The notes beneath the pieces are model-generated. The model was not told where the DNA came from, did not search any database, and saw only the letters and a list, made by a program, of their open reading frames with translations. This document shows positions 20,680-26,911 of a DNA stretch of 26,911 nucleotides, piece by piece. The DNA comes from Plakobranchus ocellatus (taxonomy: Eukaryota > Mollusca > Gastropoda > Plakobranchidae), in assembly GCA_019648995.1 (NCBI GenBank), contig BLXT01005153.1, positions 9,233 through 36,143 on the forward strand, written 5' to 3'. The stretch's first letter is position 1. Every line of letters starts with the position of its first letter. The position numbers and the translations under genes were made by a program.

Positions 20680-20888
20680 AGGATGTTAAGGGTCGCTCTA
20701 TCCAAGTCTTGACTTACGTTATCTAAATTGCGGTAGTTTGTGAGAAAGTTGCCGTCCAGGCGACACTTGGGACATAACCATTGGAGCAAAGAAAGAGCAA
20801 TGAAATCCTTAATATGAAAACAGTTACAACTCTTCAATTTTCTTTGAAAACGGAATATCAAATTTGCCCTTGCAAACTTAAGAGACAA
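20676..20888 (-). CDS. Adjacent unrecognised frame, possibly linked to the one at 20461
   Basis: A minus-strand 70-codon frame includes LCPKCRLDG with a Cys-x-x-Cys pair and LTNYRNLDN just before a GTAAGT splice-donor-like sequence. It overlaps the following frame by four bases (the ATGA arrangement) in a different reading frame. No family is recognised. It might be an exon upstream of the 20461 frame or a frameshifted continuation of it; chance is also possible. Confidence 0.17.
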   Translation of the reverse strand: MSLKFARANLIFRFQRKLKSCNCFHIKDFIALSLLQWLCPKCRLDGNFLTNYRNLDNVSQDLDRATLNIL

Positions 20889-22050
20889 ACTCTATAGATT
20901 TCTTTACACTTTACAAATGAAACAAAATTATAACATTGTTTTAGGGTCACATAATGATACTTAGTAAATACGAGTTGAATGACCTATACCAATTAGTTAA
21001 TAAATCTTTCGTATGCTAACGTGTCCTTGTTGATTAATAATGCAACAAACGAAACAAAGATTTTATACAAAAGTAAAGAAATACAGTGAATCGCGTTGAA
21101 GAACTTATTTAGTGGAATCAAGACAGAAAACATCACTTGCCACTCCCTAACAAAGTCACTTTGAAGTAACTTTTTTCCTGACGTTTGCTTCTGGAAAACT
21201 AAAATAAACTGATCTAAGGAAACTGAGCAAAAAACAAATCTCTTTCTATCTTTAGGTATCGGTCCCTCACAATCATTCTATAAACACAGTTTGACTGATG
21301 ACCAGAAAAACAATATTAGGGCTCGTTAGAGCTCGTGTTACGGTCAGTGACCTAGGAATGATCATAGTCTGGCCTTCTTTAGTCTTTGGTCATGCGAATT
21401 GAGATCTTAAACTTCCAGTGTAAATTATGACCAAAACTAGACTCTTAACAGTCTTAAGAATAAAATAATGGGAAAGAATTAGCACAATCAGGCCTAACCT
21501 TATTGCTTTTAAATCCCTCTGCCCCTTGGACATAATGAAAGTAGAATAAAACCGAAGCTGGCCAAAAACAGTTTACATTGTTTAAGTGAAATTGTTAAAA
21601 ACATAAAACATGAAAAGACATATTCTTCGTTGTTGGATTCGGTCTACAAAATGTAAAATTGCTTCTTGTACTAAAACGTAATCAACTTTTGCTATTGCTG
21701 TATTTATTGATGATTAAGTTAGATTCTTTGAAAAGGATTATATGATTTTATCCTGAAGATTAAGAAAAGCTTTTAACTCCTACCTTTTTTTTGGGTTAGG
21801 AGTTGTAATGAACAAATCTATAAATTTATGGACACAGCTATTTCTAAAACGTGTTTGAAGGGATTTAAACGTTATTTATTGTTGCAGACGTCAATAGTCA
21901 CGAGTTCACAGCAGAGCTCGCTAGGGAAGCAGCAGATATTTATATCGCTTTCAATATTTAACCATTTTGTACCTCCGATGTGTTAACATTTTTTGAAAGT
22001 GTGACTTAAAATTGTTTTAGAAAGTTTCAACAATCTATTACAAGCAGATT
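20889..22050. other. AT-rich spacer, nothing recognised
   Basis: No open frame of note. Slightly higher G+C around 21300-21400 has no identifiable content. Confidence 0.5.
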
Positions 22051-22113
22051 AAAAAACAAACAAACAAACAAACAAAAAAAAAACAACAAACCAAAAATAA
22101 AAATAGAAAAAAC
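22051..22113. repeat. (CAAA)n / A-rich tract
   Basis: Five CAAA units pass into A-runs with scattered C. Confidence 0.9.
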
Positions 22114-22269
22114 TGTTCAATAGACAAACATTAATGACAAAGAGACTCTATTTTTGTCTCTCCATGCCTCATTGTCTCTCTTCCTTTGCCTTTCTTGTAT
22201 CCTCCCACTCTCCCGTGATCCCACCTTTTTTCACTTTTGCTCTACTTTATTGAGTTCTATATTGTCTCT

Positions 22270-22510
22270 ATTGTTGGTCAGCTTATCAGATTGGAGGTGT
22301 CATTCTTTTGACACCCAGATCTAGATCTGGAGCATACTGACACATTATCCCAGCCACATCACTAACAGCATTTTGACAGTGGTGGGATTTCCTTCTTTGG
22401 AACCTCCGTCAAAGCCTCATAGATATTAATTTGGAATGAGAATTCAGTGTCGTGGCCGTCCCTCCGAAATAAGTAGTCTGGCTGTTTGTAGTTGGGCAAA
22501 CTAAACGTCC
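22270..22510. mobile_element. GC-richer islet with hairpin and palindrome, unidentified repeat
   Basis: Compared with its surroundings this segment is richer in G+C. It contains a perfect 7-bp stem (ggtgtca 22296-22302, tgacacc 22309-22315) with a six-base loop. This is followed directly by a perfect 16-bp palindrome ccagatctagatctgg (22315-22330). No open frame spans it on either strand. Structured GC-rich patches of this sort commonly belong to repeat elements, but no family is recognised and no terminal repeats were found. Confidence 0.35.
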
Positions 22511-23920
22511 TGAATAAAATAATTTTTCTTAGCTTTTCCCCACTAAAGAATACTGCCTATGATATGACATGAATGAAAAATTTGAAACCAAAGTCACATT
22601 TTTAAATCTGTTAGGAGTAACATTTATAAAGTCAAGTTAAAGAGAAGTAAAAGGCATCATCACTAAGGTGCTGTTAATCAAAATTTTACTCATTTCATTT
22701 CCTTTGATAAATCAGGGCTGTTCAGTTTTATTCGAACGAGTCACCATGTCTAAAAAACTACGTTTTTTGTCCGATATGAAAATTTGCTTTTTTCCGTACA
22801 ATTAATGATAATGGGAGGTACTCAACACTGTACTTTTAGTAGCAAATCCAATAGCAAAGAACAAATGTTATCTAGGCAGGAAAAGTAACATCAAATATGT
22901 CCATATTTCTATTTCATCTAGTCTAATGGTCTCTTATTCGATTGCCAAAAGGGATTTTTAAAAGTATGATTTTTTTTTTCGATTATTGTCAGCCTTTCTA
23001 ATGCAAACTTGTGTTGAGCAATATTTGCACAATGCGAACTAATCACGTGCAGCTGAGATTTGTTATTTTTTAATTTACTATACAAAGATCGGTGATCGAA
23101 CATGAAAAGAAGCGGTAGGATGATGCGTCTAGAGGAAAATGAAAAAAAAAGAGCGATAGTCTGATACATTTAAAGGAAGTCGATCGTACCGGAGAGCAGG
23201 AAACTCTAATATATTTAGGGTTTCACCGATGAAAGGAAACTACTTTGTACTGAAGTAAAAAGCAAGTTAAAATGATGCTGTGCTTCTGAAAAGCTCGAGA
23301 CGTGTGCGGGCACTGAATCTGAGAGGCTGAAGTGTCCGCTAAAAGCATTGAGGGGATCGAGAATATCCATCTTCTATGAATGGGCTTGAAATGATCTTTT
23401 ATTTGTAGAAATAACACAATACAATGAAAGACTAGTAATGTAGAACAAAGATCCAATTTTATTTTAAAAAATGGATTGCGAATTTAAGAAAAAAAAAATG
23501 AGGAAAAGGATAACGTAGGCATCCAGGCCTTAATAAAATCGTTGTGATAATAATTAAATAAAACCTTTAAAATTTTCTCAGTTTAAAATGCCTCTATTCA
23601 ATAAGTTAAAAATGATAAAAGGAATGAAATTCATAGAATAATAAAATTGTTGCATGCTATAAAGCTTCAAAGAATGGGAATAGTGAAAAGTTCCTCCTGC
23701 TGTCGCATTTAACACATGGTTCATTCAAGGTTCATTCAGAATCTGGTATTGTTTGATCAAACGTGACATTACGCAAAACTATTTTTATGAAGAAGAAAAA
23801 AAACTGATTGAATGTAAGGATGTAACGGGCGGTTTTGTTTGATTAGCTTTCATTTTTCTTCTTTTGTTAAGATGCTATTCTATCTCTCATTATATTTCAA
23901 GCAAAACGCCAGCAATATTG
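22511..23920. other. AT-rich spacer, no gene recognised
   Basis: Short frames at 22918-23169 and 23223-23456 (minus) have no recognisable domains. No repeat array is seen. Confidence 0.5.
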
Positions 23921-23980
23921 AACAAAAACATACAAACAAACAACAATAACAAAAAAAAGAAAAAAAAAAAAAAAGAAATT
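23921..23980. repeat. A-rich / (CAAA) tract
   Basis: Imperfect CAAA and CAA units are followed by A-runs with single G. Confidence 0.85.
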
Positions 23981-24204
23981 ATAATAATTATATATATTTT
24001 AAGATGCATGGTGATTTTTTTGTGTGCTAATTTTCAATAGACGGCAATGATTTTTTCAAGATATTTTCTTTTCCGTAAACAAAATGATTGTAGCCAGCTT
24101 GGATTTTCTTTGCGATTTCCTTCTTTATATTTTTCTGTCTTCTTCTCCATCTCTATTTTTGTTTCTCGTTCTCGTTTTTTGTTAAAGTCTTCTTGCTTCT
24201 CATT

Positions 24205-24645
24205 TCTTTTATCTACTCCTACTGCTCCTCCTCATCCTCATCCATCCCTGCTCCTCTTGTTCCTCTCCTCCTCCGGCTCTTCCTTCTCCTTCTTCCCTCT
24301 ATACTTCTTCCTTATCCTCCTCCTCTTCCCCCTCCTCCTCCTTCTTCCTCCTATCCTTCTTCTTTATCCTCTTTCTCCTCCTCCACCGCCTCCTCCTTCT
24401 AACTTGCTCCCCTACTCTTCCTACTCCACCTCCTGCTCCTCTTACTCCTCCTCCTCCTTCTCCTTCTCCTCGTCCATTTTCTCCTTTTGATGTCCTCCCC
24501 GTACTCTTCCTGCTTTTCCATCCTATCTCCCCCTTCTCCTTCTCCTCCTCCTCCTTCTTCTCCGCGTCCTCTTCTTCTTCCTTTTCCTCCTCATCCTCCT
24601 CCTTCTTTTCCTCCTCCCCCTCCTACTCCTGCTTCTTTTTTCTTG
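24205..24645. repeat. Long imperfect (TCC/TTC)n polypyrimidine tract
   Basis: About 440 bp of the plus strand is almost purely C and T with scattered A and G, built from TCC, CTC and TTC triplets. The complementary strand is polypurine, so mirror-repeat stretches could form intramolecular triplex (H-DNA). The Ser/Leu/Pro-rich plus-strand frames across it are artefacts of the composition. Confidence 0.92.
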
Positions 24646-25610
24646 TTCTACATCCTTTAATTTTTTCTTTCCTCTTCGTCTATTCCTCAATCTTTATCTC
24701 TTTTACCCCCATACGTCATCTCTCATCTAATATTTGTATGAAATAGTTCTGCTTCTAGATCATCCTTCTCTCGATATGTTCATTTAGCATTCTCTTACCA
24801 TTTCTTAACGAAATAGATAACGTTACTCTGATTTCGCTTGACAAACTTAATTACCGAGCCACCATTCATTCCCTTACAGCTAATTTGTTTTATCTCCGTC
24901 TTGATAAAATGGGGAAATGATTGACGATAACGACTTTTGATGTTACATCAATCCTTCCAAGTTCATTTTCTTTATAATAATATAAAAATATCTTCTTAAC
25001 AAAATCACTATCGATCAGCTGCACCATCTCTCCGAATTTCGACCTGACCTTTCTAAGAAAATTCAAAAACCTTTAAAGACATTATTGTAACAATAACTGC
25101 ATTTAACTTGGCTATTTTTTTTTTATTCCCGACACTTGGAGCGAAATGGAAATCAACATTTTTTAATCCGCCGATTTTTCAAAAAGCTTTTAAGGATTAG
25201 ATCTTTGTATCTTTTGATATTTTTTCGGCCTGCAGGTGGGGCAGTGGTCCAAAAACTTTTTTTTCTCTGCTGAAGCCATTTTAAAAGGAAAGTAAGAGTC
25301 CTTCAAAAATATTTAATTTTGAAGGTCCCAGAGCTTTTGACAAAAATTATTTGAATGTGATTAAGTGATAATTGATAATAAGAATGTAATTTTAATTGGT
25401 AAGAAGTCCTTAAAAATGTTAAACCTAAACATTCGAAAAGAAGAGTTTAATACAAATGCTTATTATAAGAAAAGGATTGATTATAGCTCATAACATTTTT
25501 GTCTCTCAAAAGTACAGTACAAAGAAAAGTTATGAGAATGGTAGTTTGAAATTTGAGTGATATGATCCTCCATAACAAGGTTATATCACGCTGAATCCTA
25601 GTGTTGCATG
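24646..25610. other. AT-rich spacer, nothing recognised
   Basis: Ordinary sequence without a supported feature. Confidence 0.5.
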
Positions 25611-25699
25611 ATGAAAGAGAGAGAAGAACAGAGCCAAAGAGAGAAGAAGAAAGAAAGAAGAAGATAGAGCGATAGAGAGATAAATAAATAGATTGAGAA

Positions 25700-25701
<2 letters not shown>
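25611..25701. repeat. Purine-rich tract before the TA block
   Basis: Imperfect GA, GAA and GATA units lead into the TA repeat. Confidence 0.75.
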
Positions 25702-25736
<35 letters not shown>

Positions 25737-25738
25737 NN

Positions 25739-25753
<15 letters not shown>
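25702..25753. repeat. (TA)n microsatellite with two undetermined bases
   Basis: About 25 TA units are interrupted by nn at 25737-25738. The Ns suggest the true length was not resolved. Confidence 0.95.

Positions 25754-25830
<77 letters not shown>
25752..25830. repeat. (GA)n then (GATA)n microsatellite
   Basis: About thirteen GA units are followed by about thirteen GATA units with one AAAT-type interruption. The order GA to GATA mirrors, in reverse, the block at 18066-18240. Confidence 0.95.
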
Positions 25831-25832
<2 letters not shown>

Positions 25833-26911
25833 AGAAAGAGGCAGACAGACAGAGAAATTGTGAAATTTAAAAAAAAAGAGAGCGAGAGAGAAAATAATAT
25901 TTAAGACAATCTACCACAAATCAGTTTTGGAGGAAAAATATTATAGCATAGACACGGAGCAAACGTTGAAATTTGATAAGAATCTTTTTTCTTCTTTACA
26001 TTCCGTTCATGAACTAAATGTTATCTATCAAATAGGGTAAATGTTTATAACGTTCTTTAAAGAATATAATTTGTTTTGCTATTTTCAATCTGATGTTTAT
26101 GTTTAATCTTGTTTGTTAATGGGTTTGAAATGTTTTCTTTTCTGGATTAAGCTTCCCTTAAAAAACATCGATTCTTTAAGATTGGCTTTCGTGTTGATCA
26201 AATGTAAACCTGAGCCCGCCGACTTTGCAAAGTTTTATGATAATATTTTTTCCTTATCTTATCATTTTCTCAATTCGGTTTGTGGGTTTCTGTCTCTTTC
26301 CCTCATTTCCTAAATTCCCCTTTTTCGTTCGCGAATCCCTATAACTTTTGTCTCTTTCACGCTTAAAACTGTGCCCTTTTATTTTATCTATCCATTTAGT
26401 TACATAAGTATTGATCCGTATATGTCTTATTCTATGTATTTTATTAATCCAATATTGAGGAGTGATGTTTTCAATTACTAAATGGTTCCACTTGAAAATA
26501 AAAGACCAATATCTTCTTTTGCTCTTTATTTAATGAAAGCAATGACAATGTCTCAAGATCACAAACAAATTAGTTTTTTTTAATGTAGGCCTAAACGTTT
26601 ATTCGACTAAAGCTTTACACTATTGCCTTGATCTGGTGCTTTGTTTAAAGCTTATGTGATCTATGATATTGGTTTCGATTCAAGAAAATGACAAAATTGT
26701 TCTGTTTGATAGAATTTTATTATTAAAGCACTATTTAAGACAAACAAAAAAAAATAGATAAAAAGAGGAGATTTTTTGGTTTTAAATATTTCAAGTACGA
26801 GAACGATGAACCCAGCAGCTTATTGAAAGAAAACACAGGACTCAAGCCTATTTGCTTTTGAGAAATTTTTTCGTTTCAGCTCATTAAACCAAAGAAAGCT
26901 ATACAAAAAAA
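25831..26911. other. AT-rich terminal stretch, nothing recognised
   Basis: A 66-codon plus-strand frame at 26113-26313 shows no known domain. No gene or structured repeat is supported up to the window end. Confidence 0.5.

Noticed and set aside
24047..24490. Plus-strand Ser/Pro/Leu-rich protein of 147 codons
   Set aside because: It is produced by the polypyrimidine tract. An overlapping frame is equally open, as expected from composition alone.

Overview
This is an AT-rich eukaryotic window, about one third G+C by eye, made almost entirely of non-coding DNA. The dense microsatellites, the decayed non-LTR retrotransposon (LINE) copies and a tRNA-derived SINE point to an invertebrate animal. 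The LINE reverse-transcriptase wording (LNVKK, KYLGY, NRETEK, RGRQR, ANVCSRQGT) matches a family I associate with molluscs, especially cephalopods. That assignment rests on memory of the family and is not proven here. I found no complete host gene, no rRNA gene, no functional tRNA gene and no CRISPR array. There is nothing bacterial here, so operons, ribosome binding sites and Rho-independent terminators do not apply.

Layout. Positions 1-1300 are AT-rich sequence with one unexplained open frame on the minus strand (535-880). A (TA)n block follows at 1304-1445. A plus-strand LINE C-terminus remnant (about 1860-1970) then lies head-to-head with a long minus-strand LINE copy (about 1984-3830), which keeps recognisable reverse-transcriptase blocks broken by frameshifts and a catalytic-site change. 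Positions 3870-13370 are mostly featureless AT-rich DNA with a (CAAA)n block, short dinucleotide repeats, a 28-bp tandem duplication at 11060 and a GC-rich hairpin at 12014. A second LINE copy (13371-14034) is 5'-truncated, has a (GAT)n-type 3' tail and shows a probable target-site duplication. A minus-strand SINE head with perfect A and B boxes lies at 15184-15328, inside two overlapping sets of exact direct repeats.

From 17471 comes a three-copy 110-bp minisatellite, then a (CA), (GATA), (GA), (CAA) microsatellite cluster up to 18507. A third LINE copy (18966-20318) abuts a fourth fragment of the same family (20319-20445). Immediately next to that is an open frame with an acidic C-terminus (20461-20679) that I cannot identify. 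The distal part holds a GC-richer islet with a hairpin and a 16-bp palindrome near 22300, a pyrimidine tract of about 450 bp (24205-24645), and a compound (TA)/(GA)/(GATA) block containing two undetermined bases (25737-25738).

The sequence reads as intergenic or intronic DNA shaped by retrotransposition and slippage. All four fragments of the main LINE family lie on the minus strand. The most informative items are the shared defective catalytic motif in two LINE copies, the chimeric LINE junction at 20318, the nested direct repeats around the SINE, and the orphan frame at 20461-20679. I see no convincing sign of a new multi-gene system.
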